From Enterobacterales bacterium (GTDB lineage Bacteria; Pseudomonadota; Gammaproteobacteria; Enterobacterales; Succinivibrionaceae), in contig CAAGDP010000107.1 of NCBI GenBank assembly GCA_900768635.1, forward strand, positions 1 through 12,393: a DNA stretch of 12,393 bases. The letters are read 5' to 3'. Positions 5,603-12,393 of this stretch are shown here, piece after piece. Numbering within the stretch: position 1 is the first letter of the stretch; every line of letters starts with the position of its first letter. The notes under the pieces are model-generated. The model did no database searches, was not told the origin of the DNA, and worked only from the letters and a program-made list of their open reading frames with translations. The position numbers and the translations under genes were made by a program.

Positions 5603-6931
5603 GTGAAAGTTTCTAAATACTATATAAAAACCTGGGGTTGTCAGATGAATGAATACGATTCATCTCGCATATGTGATCTTCTGGAGCAACACGGTCTGAG
5701 AAAAGTTCAGGAGCCAGAGGATGCAGATCTGCTGATCCTTAATACCTGTGCTGTAAGGGAAAAAGCTGCTGTTAAGCTTTATCATCAACTTGGTAGGTGG
5801 AAAGAACTGAAGAAAAACAATCCTAAATGCATTTTTGCAGTAGGTGGATGTGTGGCATCAGAAGAAGGTCGTACCATCAGATCCAAAGCCAGAAATGTTG
5901 ATATCATTTTCGGACCTCAGACCTATCATCACCTGCCAGAAATGATCAGCAAGGTTGAACAGGGGCTTGGGCCTCAGATTGATGTATCATTCCCTGCCAA
6001 TGAAAAGTTTTCCTATCTGCCTCAAACAGGTCTGCGGGGACCTTCTGCATTTGTTACCATTATGGAAGGTTGTTCCAACTTCTGTAGCTACTGTATTGTT
6101 CCCTACACCAGAGGCGGTGAAAACAGCCGTCCGGTAGCAGATATTCTGGACGAAATATCACGACTTCGGGACAACGGCACCAAAGAGATCAATCTTTTGG
6201 GACAGAATGTAAATTCCTTCTGCGGACTTAACGACGACGGTTCTCAGTGTTCCTTTGCCGAACTGCTCTTCCGGGTTAATGAAATTGAAGGTATCCGAAG
6301 AATTCGATTTACCACATCTAATCCAATAAAATTCACACCGGATATCATCGCTGCCTTTGGCGACATTCCTAAAATTGCCAACGCACTCCACCTTCCGGTA
6401 CAAAGTGGCTCGGATCGGATTCTTAAGCTGATGGGCAGACCTTATACCGCCGATGACTACCGCGATATGGTAAGAAGATTACGAGAGGTTCGCCCTGATA
6501 TCAGTCTGAGCTCAGATTTTATCGTTGGCTTTCCAAATGAAAGCAACGAGGATTTTGAAGAAACCATGCGGCTTATAGAAGATATTCGCTTTGACAATAG
6601 TTTCAGTTTCATTTATTCCAAAAGACCGGGAACACCGGCAGCATTGATGGATGATGAAATATCTCTGGAAGAAAAAAAGCAGCGCCTTGCCAGATTACAA
6701 AGCAGAATAAATAACTATGCCCTGCAATACAGCCGGGAGATGTTTGGAACTAAACAGCAGATCCTTGTAGAAGGTTTATCCCAGTCAGGGGATCAACTCT
6801 GTGGAAAAACCGAGAACAACCGAACTGTTAATTTCAGCGGAGACAAGACTCTTATCGGACAAATGGCTGAAATTGAGATAACAGATGTACTACCTCATTC
6901 ACTCAAAGGAAAATTCATCTCCATTATTTGA
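5603..6931 (+). CDS. miaB: tRNA-2-methylthio-N6-isopentenyladenosine synthase MiaB
   Basis: MiaB is a radical-SAM methylthiotransferase. It adds a methylthio group to i6A37 of tRNAs that read codons starting with U. The 442-residue length is typical. The N-terminal domain carries the auxiliary cluster cysteines Cys13 (TWGCQMNEYDS), Cys49 (NTCAVREKA) and Cys83 (GGCVA). The radical-SAM motif CxxxCxxC is at Cys157, Cys161 and Cys164, the same numbering as in E. coli. The C-terminal TRAM domain (about 375-440) binds the tRNA. The start is GTG with GGAGG (5591-5595) seven bases upstream; the protein then begins in register with known homologues. It is the first gene of a five-gene operon and ends 14 bases before ybeZ. 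Confidence 0.97.
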   Translation: MKVSKYYIKTWGCQMNEYDSSRICDLLEQHGLRKVQEPEDADLLILNTCAVREKAAVKLYHQLGRWKELKKNNPKCIFAVGGCVASEEGRTIRSKARNVDIIFGPQTYHHLPEMISKVEQGLGPQIDVSFPANEKFSYLPQTGLRGPSAFVTIMEGCSNFCSYCIVPYTRGGENSRPVADILDEISRLRDNGTKEINLLGQNVNSFCGLNDDGSQCSFAELLFRVNEIEGIRRIRFTTSNPIKFTPDIIAAFGDIPKIANALHLPVQSGSDRILKLMGRPYTADDYRDMVRRLREVRPDISLSSDFIVGFPNESNEDFEETMRLIEDIRFDNSFSFIYSKRPGTPAALMDDEISLEEKKQRLARLQSRINNYALQYSREMFGTKQQILVEGLSQSGDQLCGKTENNRTVNFSGDKTLIGQMAEIEITDVLPHSLKGKFISII

Positions 6932-6945
6932 GATAACTGAACTAT

Positions 6946-8025
6946 ATGAATAATGAACAAACCACAACAGTAACATTGGAGCCTGCCAATATTGACCGCA
7001 TCAAAATGCTCTGCGGCCCAATGGATGACAATCTCAAAATGTTGGAGAGAAGACTTGGCGTAAATATTGACTACGATATCAATGAATTCACAATTTCCGG
7101 TACTTATGCGGGTATTCAATCTGCTGTACATATTCTCCGGAGACTTTATGTAGATACCAGTCCTATCCGTGGCAAAGCCCAGGATATTACACCGGAACAG
7201 GTTAATCTTGCTCTGGTGGAAGCCCGGACATTTGATCAGAATGAAGAAAATGAATTTCTGACTGAGGATAATGATTTCTCAACTTCCCCAGCAGATTTTG
7301 CCTGTATTAAAACAAAGAAAGGGTTCATCAAACCTCGTTCCTATAATCAGTCTCAATATATCCGCAACATCAGCTTAAATGATATTACCTTCGGAATAGG
7401 ACCTGCCGGTTCCGGCAAAACTTATCTGGCAGTTGCGGCAGCTGTAGATGCTCTGGAGAGACAGGAAGTCCGGAGAATACTTCTAACCCGCCCGGCTGTA
7501 GAAGCTGGAGAAAAACTGGGTTTTCTTCCGGGAGATTTATCCCAAAAGGTCGATCCTTATTTGCGTCCGTTATATGATGCTCTTTTTGAAATGCTCGGTT
7601 TTGAAAGAGTTGAAAAACTTATGGATCGTCAGGTAATCGAAATAGCACCTCTTGCCTATATGAGAGGCAGAACGCTTAATGATTCCTTCATTATTCTGGA
7701 TGAAAGCCAGAATACTACCATTGAACAGATGAAAATGTTTCTGACCAGAATCGGATTTAATTCCAAAGCAGTAGTCACCGGTGATATTACTCAGATTGAC
7801 CTGCCTAAAAATCAAAAATCCGGTCTTAAACATGCCATGGAAGTACTTTCCGGAGTACAGGGATTGTCTTTCAATTTCTTTGAATCCCGTGATATTGTCC
7901 GCCATCCGGTAGTAGCCAGAATAGTACAGGCCTATGACAGATATGCCGAAAAGGAAAAGCAACTTAAAGAAGCCCAGAAAGCAAACCGGGCAGTAAACAC
8001 ACCAGAAACTAAGGAGGATCAGTAG
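6946..8025 (+). CDS. ybeZ: PhoH-like ATPase YbeZ
   Basis: The 359-residue protein belongs to the PhoH/YbeZ family of cytoplasmic P-loop ATPases, which are thought to act with YbeY in RNA metabolism. An N-terminal KH-like region (about 10-70: LEPANIDRIKMLCGP, then ERRLGVNI) matches the YbeZ start. Walker A is GPAGSGKT at 152-159, and Walker B is FIILDE at 248-253 followed by SQNTT. Other conserved parts are TRPAVEAGEKLGFLPGDL and VVTGDITQIDLP. The ribosome site before the ATG is weak, which suggests translational coupling to miaB 14 bases upstream. The stop codon overlaps the ybeY start by one base (TAGTG). Confidence 0.95.
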   Translation: MNNEQTTTVTLEPANIDRIKMLCGPMDDNLKMLERRLGVNIDYDINEFTISGTYAGIQSAVHILRRLYVDTSPIRGKAQDITPEQVNLALVEARTFDQNEENEFLTEDNDFSTSPADFACIKTKKGFIKPRSYNQSQYIRNISLNDITFGIGPAGSGKTYLAVAAAVDALERQEVRRILLTRPAVEAGEKLGFLPGDLSQKVDPYLRPLYDALFEMLGFERVEKLMDRQVIEIAPLAYMRGRTLNDSFIILDESQNTTIEQMKMFLTRIGFNSKAVVTGDITQIDLPKNQKSGLKHAMEVLSGVQGLSFNFFESRDIVRHPVVARIVQAYDRYAEKEKQLKEAQKANRAVNTPETKEDQ

Positions 8026-8525
8026 TGGCCATTACTCTGGATATTCAGGTTCACCGGGACAATGCTGAAGGTGACGAATATGACTTTGATCCTGAGCTGT
8101 TGGAAATACCTACACCTGAGGAATTGCAACAAATAGCAGAAGCAGCAATATCTTCTTTCAGAAATGATGCGGAAGTAACCATCCGATTTGTGGAAGAAAA
8201 GGAAAGTCACCAGTTGGATCTTCAATACCGGCATAAAGATCGCCCTACTAATGTATTATCTTTCCCTTTTGAATATCCTGATATTATTCCGGAGGAACAG
8301 CGCATCCTTCTGGGAGATTTGGTGATTTGTATGCCGGTGGTTAAAAAAGAGGCGGAGGAACAGCACAAAAAGCTTAAGGATCATTATGCCCACATGGTGA
8401 TCCATGGATGTCTTCACCTTCTTGGTTATGATCACATAACAGATCAGGAAGCAGAAGAAATGGAGTCTCTGGAAGTAGATATAATGACTCATAAACTTCA
8501 CCTTCCCAATCCTTATGAACAATAG
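8025..8525 (+). CDS. ybeY: Endoribonuclease YbeY
   Basis: YbeY is a zinc-dependent single-strand endoribonuclease involved in 16S rRNA 3' maturation and ribosome quality control. The 166-residue protein shows the family's zinc motif H-x3-H-x5-H at His127, His131 and His137 (HGCLHLLGYDH). It also has the conserved TNVLSFPFE segment and LLGDLVIC strand. The GTG start overlaps the ybeZ stop and has a strong AAGGAGG (8011-8017) seven bases upstream, located inside ybeZ. The N-terminus has a short acidic region that varies in the family. Close coupling with ybeZ matches the functional link between the two proteins. Confidence 0.96.
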   Translation: MAITLDIQVHRDNAEGDEYDFDPELLEIPTPEELQQIAEAAISSFRNDAEVTIRFVEEKESHQLDLQYRHKDRPTNVLSFPFEYPDIIPEEQRILLGDLVICMPVVKKEAEEQHKKLKDHYAHMVIHGCLHLLGYDHITDQEAEEMESLEVDIMTHKLHLPNPYEQ

Positions 8526-8556
8526 AACAATTAACAGAATCTGAACAAGGTTTTAT

Positions 8557-9453
8557 ATGTCCGACAGTAATAATGATACTCACGAGGAAAATCTATTAGA
8601 CAAAATTGTGGGTCTTTTTCAATCAGAGCCTCAGAGCATTGATGAACTCAGCGATGTTTTAGAAGAAGCATCACATCGTAAAATCATTAATAACGATTCT
8701 CTGGATATGATTAAGGGGATCCTGGAAATGACGGATCTGCGGATCAGAGACATAATGATACCCCGCTCATCCATGGTTTCCATCAAGGCTGAAAGCGACC
8801 TTAAGGAAGTTCTGGAAATTGTTACCACCACTGCTCATTCCCGTTATCCGGTTATCAATGATGGAAACGACAGTAACGAAACAGAATATGGACTGTTGCT
8901 GGCCAAAGATTTGATCCCGCTTCTATATCGCAGCGATCAGGAATTCGATCTTTCCAAAATCACCAGACCGGCAATGATTGTCCCGGAAAGTAAAAGAGTC
9001 AATCTGCTACTTAAAGATTTTAAGAAAAACCGTTATCACATGGCTATCGTCATTGATGAGTTCAATTCTCTGGCAGGATTGGTTACTATTGAAGATGTAC
9101 TGGAATGTATTGTTGGTAAAATCGGCAATGAGTACGGGATTCAGGCAGATTCCGATATCCGTGAGGCTGCCCATAATGTATATCTGGTGAAAGGTATGAC
9201 TTCCATCAGTGACTTTAATGAATTTTTTCAAACCGACATTGAAAACGATGATGTGGAAACCATGGCCGGAGTGGTGATCAGCATTTTGGGGCATGTTCCT
9301 GAAACCGGCGAACAGGTAAGCATCAAAAATTTCAATATAAAGGTACTTAATGTAGACCGTCGCCGAATCAATCTCCTTCAGGTAAAAGTTAATACCTCTG
9401 ATGGAGAAAAAAAGAAGGAAGATAATGCACATGACGACAACAGTCCTGAATAG
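8557..9453 (+). CDS. corC: CBS-domain protein CorC (YbeX)
   Basis: This is the soluble CorC/YbeX form without the membrane domain of the larger HlyC/CorC paralogues. In enterobacteria CorC is associated with magnesium and cobalt efflux, and ybeX mutants show ribosome-related phenotypes. The 298 residues begin with a short helical region. Two CBS domains follow (about 66-125 with RDIMIPRSSMVSI, and 135-190 ending GLVTIEDVLECIVGKIGNEY). A C-terminal CorC_HlyC domain (about 205-285) closes the fold. The start ATG has AAGG (8547-8550) six bases upstream. It lies 31 bases after ybeY and its 3' end overlaps lnt by 29 bases. The charged tail after residue 280 is low in complexity. Confidence 0.94.
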   Translation: MSDSNNDTHEENLLDKIVGLFQSEPQSIDELSDVLEEASHRKIINNDSLDMIKGILEMTDLRIRDIMIPRSSMVSIKAESDLKEVLEIVTTTAHSRYPVINDGNDSNETEYGLLLAKDLIPLLYRSDQEFDLSKITRPAMIVPESKRVNLLLKDFKKNRYHMAIVIDEFNSLAGLVTIEDVLECIVGKIGNEYGIQADSDIREAAHNVYLVKGMTSISDFNEFFQTDIENDDVETMAGVVISILGHVPETGEQVSIKNFNIKVLNVDRRRINLLQVKVNTSDGEKKKEDNAHDDNSPE

Positions 9454-11032
9454 ACTTTACCGTCTTAAAGACTATGCCCTGGCAGTTATGGCCGGATTAA
9501 CCGGCTCCTTTGCTTTTGCTCCATACAATCTGTCCTATCTTTCCTTTATCGCATTATTTGTCCTGTTCTGGTTTCTTTACGGCAAACAGTGTCAGGCAAG
9601 AAAATCCTGGGTTCTGCTCACCTCCTGGTCATTCTTTACCATCTTCTGGATCCATGTAAGTATGACCCATTATTCTGATGTGCCTATGGTGGTGGCAGTG
9701 ATAGTATTGTTGATTTTCTCGGCATATCTTACCGGTTACCATGCTCTGGTTATCTACCTTGCCAACCGCATATTCTGCGGTCAGATGTTTCTGAAAAATG
9801 TACTGGCTGTTCCGGCAGGATTTGTAATTGCAGATTATCTTACCGGCCATGTGTTAACAGGTTTTCCCTGGTTTTATCTGGGATACTCTCAGACAGACAC
9901 TTTTCTGAATTCTCTGGCTCCAATTGCCGGAGTGCACAGCATTACTCTGTGTATGCTGGTGGTAACAGCTCTTTTTTTCCATGCGGCGCACTCCAGAAAA
10001 CTCTGGTATGCAGCAACTTCACTTATAATCCTGACCATTACCGCAAACCTTAATCTGGAATTTACAGAACCTTTGGAAAAAAAGAGTGTGGCATTAGTTC
10101 AGGGTAATATTGCTCAGCAAATCAAATGGGATCCTTCCCAGGCCGGCAATATTTTTGAAACCTATATCAAACTGAGCAAGCCATATCTCAACGGGGAAAA
10201 ACATACTGATATTCTTGTCTGGCCGGAATCTGCCGTTCCTGATCTGGAAAACTACACCGCAAATGTGCTCAATCATCTGGATCTGCTTACAAAAAAATAT
10301 CAAACATCCTTTATCACCGGGATCCAGACTTACCACCCAGGCGACGAAACCTACTACAATGCGGTAATCGGTCTGGGAATAATTGACAGTGAAGGAAAAA
10401 TACCCTATCGATATCAGGACGGAAATCGATACTACAAGCGACATCTGGTACCATTTGGCGAGAAAGTACCTTTTGAGGAAACATTGCGCAAATACGGTTC
10501 CTTTTTCAATATGCCCATGTCTTCCTTCAGTAATGGTTCTGAAGTTCAGGAAAATATCCGGGCTTCCGATTTGAAAATTGCAACCGCAATATGCTACGAA
10601 ATCGCCTACCCTGACGAAATGCTGGTAAACATTCATCCGGACACATCAATGATCTTAACCGTAAGTAATGACGGTTGGTTTGGTACTTACGATCTTAAAA
10701 CCGGTAAATACTACGTATCGGCTGGTCCTTATCAGCATGCTGAAATCGCTCGTATGCGCGCCCTGGAATTTCAAAAACCAGTACTCCGTGCTACTAACAA
10801 TGGTATAACCAGTATCATTGCCCATGATGGTACGGCATTAAACCTTCCTCTTTATCATGAAGGAGTACTGACTGGAACTATTATCCCCCGTACCGGCTCC
10901 ACACCTTTTGAAACCTACGGCTTTACCATAGTCTTTTCCATAGTCTGGGCCATGCTTCTGGTGGCTTTTAGTTCTCTGTTAATTCTGATGATCACCACCA
11001 AAAGAAAAATCAGAAAAACATCTGTAAACTGA
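9425..11032 (+). CDS. lnt: Apolipoprotein N-acyltransferase Lnt
   Basis: Lnt is the inner-membrane enzyme that transfers an acyl chain from phospholipid to the N-terminal cysteine of apolipoproteins. This is the last step of lipoprotein maturation before Lol sorting. The N-terminal half has several membrane segments. A periplasmic nitrilase-like domain follows and holds the catalytic set: Glu268 (VWPESAVPD), Lys338 and Glu346 (YKRHLVPFGE), Cys390 and Glu392 (AICYEIAYP). One more membrane helix lies near the C-terminus. The frame is open from an ATG at 9401, but only the ATG at 9425 has a good ribosome site (AAGGA, 9415-9419, five bases away); 9431 is also possible. From 9425 the protein is 535 residues, near the usual length. 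It overlaps corC by 29 bases, which implies coupled translation. Confidence 0.95.
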   Translation: MHMTTTVLNRLYRLKDYALAVMAGLTGSFAFAPYNLSYLSFIALFVLFWFLYGKQCQARKSWVLLTSWSFFTIFWIHVSMTHYSDVPMVVAVIVLLIFSAYLTGYHALVIYLANRIFCGQMFLKNVLAVPAGFVIADYLTGHVLTGFPWFYLGYSQTDTFLNSLAPIAGVHSITLCMLVVTALFFHAAHSRKLWYAATSLIILTITANLNLEFTEPLEKKSVALVQGNIAQQIKWDPSQAGNIFETYIKLSKPYLNGEKHTDILVWPESAVPDLENYTANVLNHLDLLTKKYQTSFITGIQTYHPGDETYYNAVIGLGIIDSEGKIPYRYQDGNRYYKRHLVPFGEKVPFEETLRKYGSFFNMPMSSFSNGSEVQENIRASDLKIATAICYEIAYPDEMLVNIHPDTSMILTVSNDGWFGTYDLKTGKYYVSAGPYQHAEIARMRALEFQKPVLRATNNGITSIIAHDGTALNLPLYHEGVLTGTIIPRTGSTPFETYGFTIVFSIVWAMLLVAFSSLLILMITTKRKIRKTSVN

Positions 11033-11088
11033 TTGGATGATGATTGAATGAGAGACAGGATACGACCTAAAACAGTCACAATGGATAA

Positions 11089-11113
11089 ATGGCTACAAAA
11101 AAGATGTAGCCAT
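11089..11113. terminator. Hairpin between convergent lnt and L,D-transpeptidase genes
   Basis: ATGGCTACA (11089-11097) pairs perfectly with TGTAGCCAT (11105-11113) around a seven-base loop. It lies 57 bases after the lnt stop and 13 bases beyond the stop of the opposing gene. No long T-run follows on either strand, but the position between convergent genes suggests a shared bidirectional terminator. Confidence 0.6.
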
Positions 11114-11125
11114 CAGAAACAAAAA

Positions 11126-12043
11126 TCAGAATGAAAAGCCGTTGATTTTAACCGGTATCCCTTTTCTTTCCGCAAAAACCTTCTGCACTATCGACTGATC
11201 CACATCATCGCTCTGGATAATTTCCAGAACGTCATCGGGAATAGTCTTAAAAGGAACTTCTCTTTTGGAGGTTAATTCAGAAAATGTAGAGGAAAGAGGC
11301 TGATGAACTTCCAGATACTTGGATCCGTCAGGCTCAACTGTGGCTTTAATCGGCTCATTAATAAATTCCACCCGGGTGTTAACGGGAACATTCTCAAACA
11401 GCCATTTTATATCATCATCCCGCAGTCTGATACAACCATGACTTACCCGTAAGCCAATACCAAATTTGGCATTGGTACCGTGAATAGCATAAAGACGGCC
11501 TACATACAAAGCATAAAGTCCCATGGGATTATCTTTTCCCGCAGGAACGACAGCAGGAAGGGATTTTCCTTCCGCAGCATACTCGGCGCGGACTTTGGCA
11601 GTAGGAGTCCAGGTTGGCCCGGCTTTTTTTCTCTCCACTTTGGTTACCCATCCCACCGGAGTATCCTTACCCAGCTGACCAATGCCTATAGGCAAAACCA
11701 CCACCAGATCTGTATCCTTGGGATAATAATAAAGTCGCATTTCAGCAGTATTTATGACTATACCCTGCTGAAGAGTATTAGGTAAAATCAGCTGATGGGG
11801 AATAAGCATTACCGTACCAGGTTCCGGGAGATATGGATCAATCCAGGGATTAGCCTCCATAACATTACTAAGACCCAGATTGGTCAGAGCGGCAACATAT
11901 TCAAGAGAATGCTTGCCTTCAGGCATGGTGTAATTAAAATTCTGGCCTACCAGACGCTGACCGGGATTGAGTTGATAATCTACGGATGCTGCCGGAAGAG
12001 ATGCAAAGACAAACATGCAGGCAACAGCCTTTAAAATACGCAT
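11126..12043 (-). CDS. L,D-transpeptidase (ErfK/YbiS/YcfS/YnhG family)
   Basis: The 305-residue exported enzyme has a signal peptide (residues 1-20) and a LysM-like peptidoglycan-binding segment (about 45-85, ending EPGTVMLIP). The YkuD catalytic domain follows (about 95-230) and holds His188 (IHGT) and the active site SHGCIRLR with His202 and Cys204. A C-terminal extension of about 75 residues completes it. Family members in enterobacteria either attach Braun lipoprotein to peptidoglycan or make 3-3 cross-links; length and layout fit both, so I do not assign a specific Ldt. The ATG has GGAG (12056-12053) nine bases upstream. It is convergent with lnt, and has its own promoter candidate. Two envelope genes thus stand side by side. 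Confidence 0.93.
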   Translation of the reverse strand: MRILKAVACMFVFASLPAASVDYQLNPGQRLVGQNFNYTMPEGKHSLEYVAALTNLGLSNVMEANPWIDPYLPEPGTVMLIPHQLILPNTLQQGIVINTAEMRLYYYPKDTDLVVVLPIGIGQLGKDTPVGWVTKVERKKAGPTWTPTAKVRAEYAAEGKSLPAVVPAGKDNPMGLYALYVGRLYAIHGTNAKFGIGLRVSHGCIRLRDDDIKWLFENVPVNTRVEFINEPIKATVEPDGSKYLEVHQPLSSTFSELTSKREVPFKTIPDDVLEIIQSDDVDQSIVQKVFAERKGIPVKINGFSF

Positions 12044-12151
12044 ACGCTAAAGCTCCGAAAACTGTGGGAGAACAGTTACAGAAATAATGACTACCTGAAG
12101 TCCAGACAATACTTTTGCAGTCCATAAGTAACGGTAATCACTGACATGCGA

Positions 12152-12180
12152 ATTATAATTTAATTTGAGATCTGACGCAA
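12152..12180 (-). promoter_or_regulatory. Candidate promoter of the L,D-transpeptidase gene
   Basis: On the minus strand TTGCGT (12180-12175) and a perfect TATAAT (12157-12152) are separated by 17 bases. Transcription would start near 12145, giving a leader of about 100 bases. The -35 box matches only at TTG. Confidence 0.5.
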
Positions 12181-12279
12181 TTTAGCTACAGTCGGGCAAT
12201 TTATCCAACCGTTACTAGTCAAAGATCTCATCACCTATGCATATTGTTTCACCGGATATTCTGGATCCATACTTCCTTT

Positions 12280-12393
12280 GTCAACTACCCACCACCTAAA
12301 GGTAGTGGGCTTGTAACTGCCCAGTCGTAATAACGGCTTACGCCTCCGACCTTTAACCCCGATAGATATTGCTATCTAAAGTGGCGTTACATC
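12280..12393 (-). mobile_element. Right end of an IS200/IS605-type TnpB element (truncated by window edge)
   Basis: Read on the minus strand, the last bases resemble the 3' end of IS605/IS1341-type elements. An unconserved-looking coding tail is followed by several small hairpins and a terminal stem-loop, then GTAGTTGAC, where such elements usually end. A nine-pair stem with TTTA loop is typical of these ends. No transposase or TnpB coding sequence is inside the window, so the identity is inferred from end structure only. The element boundary is probably at about 12280-12285. Confidence 0.5.
12285..12393 (-). ncRNA. Candidate omega-RNA 3' region of a TnpB element
   Basis: The minus-strand transcript would fold into GATAG/CTATC (12376-12361), a GGC-GTAA-GCC mini-hairpin with a GNRA loop (12344-12335), and the terminal hairpin CCCACTACC-TTTA-GGTGGTGGG (12309-12288). 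The terminal hairpin is fully paired only on the minus strand, where the odd pair is a U·G wobble; on the plus strand it is a C·A mismatch. In TnpB systems the guide RNA scaffold overlaps the element's right end and the guide comes from the flanking DNA, here positions below about 12280. The 5' part is outside the window. Confidence 0.4.

Noticed and set aside
7570..7962. A 130-codon antisense frame inside ybeZ
   Set aside because: It lies wholly opposite conserved ATPase motifs and has no features of its own. The same applies to the antisense frames in corC (9007-9432) and lnt (10094-10636).
9401..9424. ATG at 9401 as the lnt start
   Set aside because: No ribosome site precedes it, while the ATG at 9425 has AAGGA at proper spacing and gives a better N-terminus.
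1..12393. CRISPR arrays or phage structural genes
   Set aside because: No regularly spaced direct repeats of the proper size and no phage-like proteins are visible.

Overview
The window looks like a chromosomal segment of a gammaproteobacterium. The main reason is the unbroken cluster miaB–ybeZ(phoH-like)–ybeY–corC–lnt (5603-11032), preceded at some distance by a tRNA cluster with Gln and elongator Met genes. E. coli has the same association of Gln/Met tRNAs with the miaB-to-lnt genes. The AT-rich intergenic DNA, the worn-down transposase remnants and a DUF4143-type protein would suit a gut or rumen member such as the Succinivibrionaceae. That family placement is a guess.

Layout. Positions 236-555 hold a promoter and three tRNA genes: Gln-UUG, Met-CAU and Gln-CUG. 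Positions 735-2009 encode an intact 424-residue protein with the architecture of AAA_14/DUF4143 ATPases, but the Walker A, Walker B and nuclease-like motifs are all degraded, so it looks like a pseudoenzyme. From about 2312 to 5305 lies accessory DNA: a decayed ISAs1-type transposase, a small secreted protein made of three 17-residue repeats, the last part of an ISL3-type transposase with its terminal repeat, and a family-2 glycosyltransferase gene broken by two in-frame stops. Together these form an accessory tract of about 5 kb between the tRNAs and miaB.

Positions 5603-11032 are a tightly packed co-directional operon. Its products serve tRNA modification (MiaB), an ATPase of the PhoH family, rRNA processing and ribosome quality control (YbeY), a CBS-domain protein linked to metal ion or membrane homeostasis (CorC), and lipoprotein maturation (Lnt). 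A perfect hairpin at 11089-11113 separates lnt from a convergent L,D-transpeptidase gene (12043-11126, minus), which fits the cell-envelope theme. The last ~110 bases (minus strand) look like the 3' end of an IS200/IS605-type TnpB element, including a candidate omega-RNA terminal hairpin. Its tnpB would lie beyond the right edge.

The most unusual items are the pseudo-ATPase next to the tRNAs, the triple-repeat secreted peptide, and the candidate guide-RNA end at the right edge. I saw no CRISPR array, no complete mobile element and no obvious new multi-gene system.
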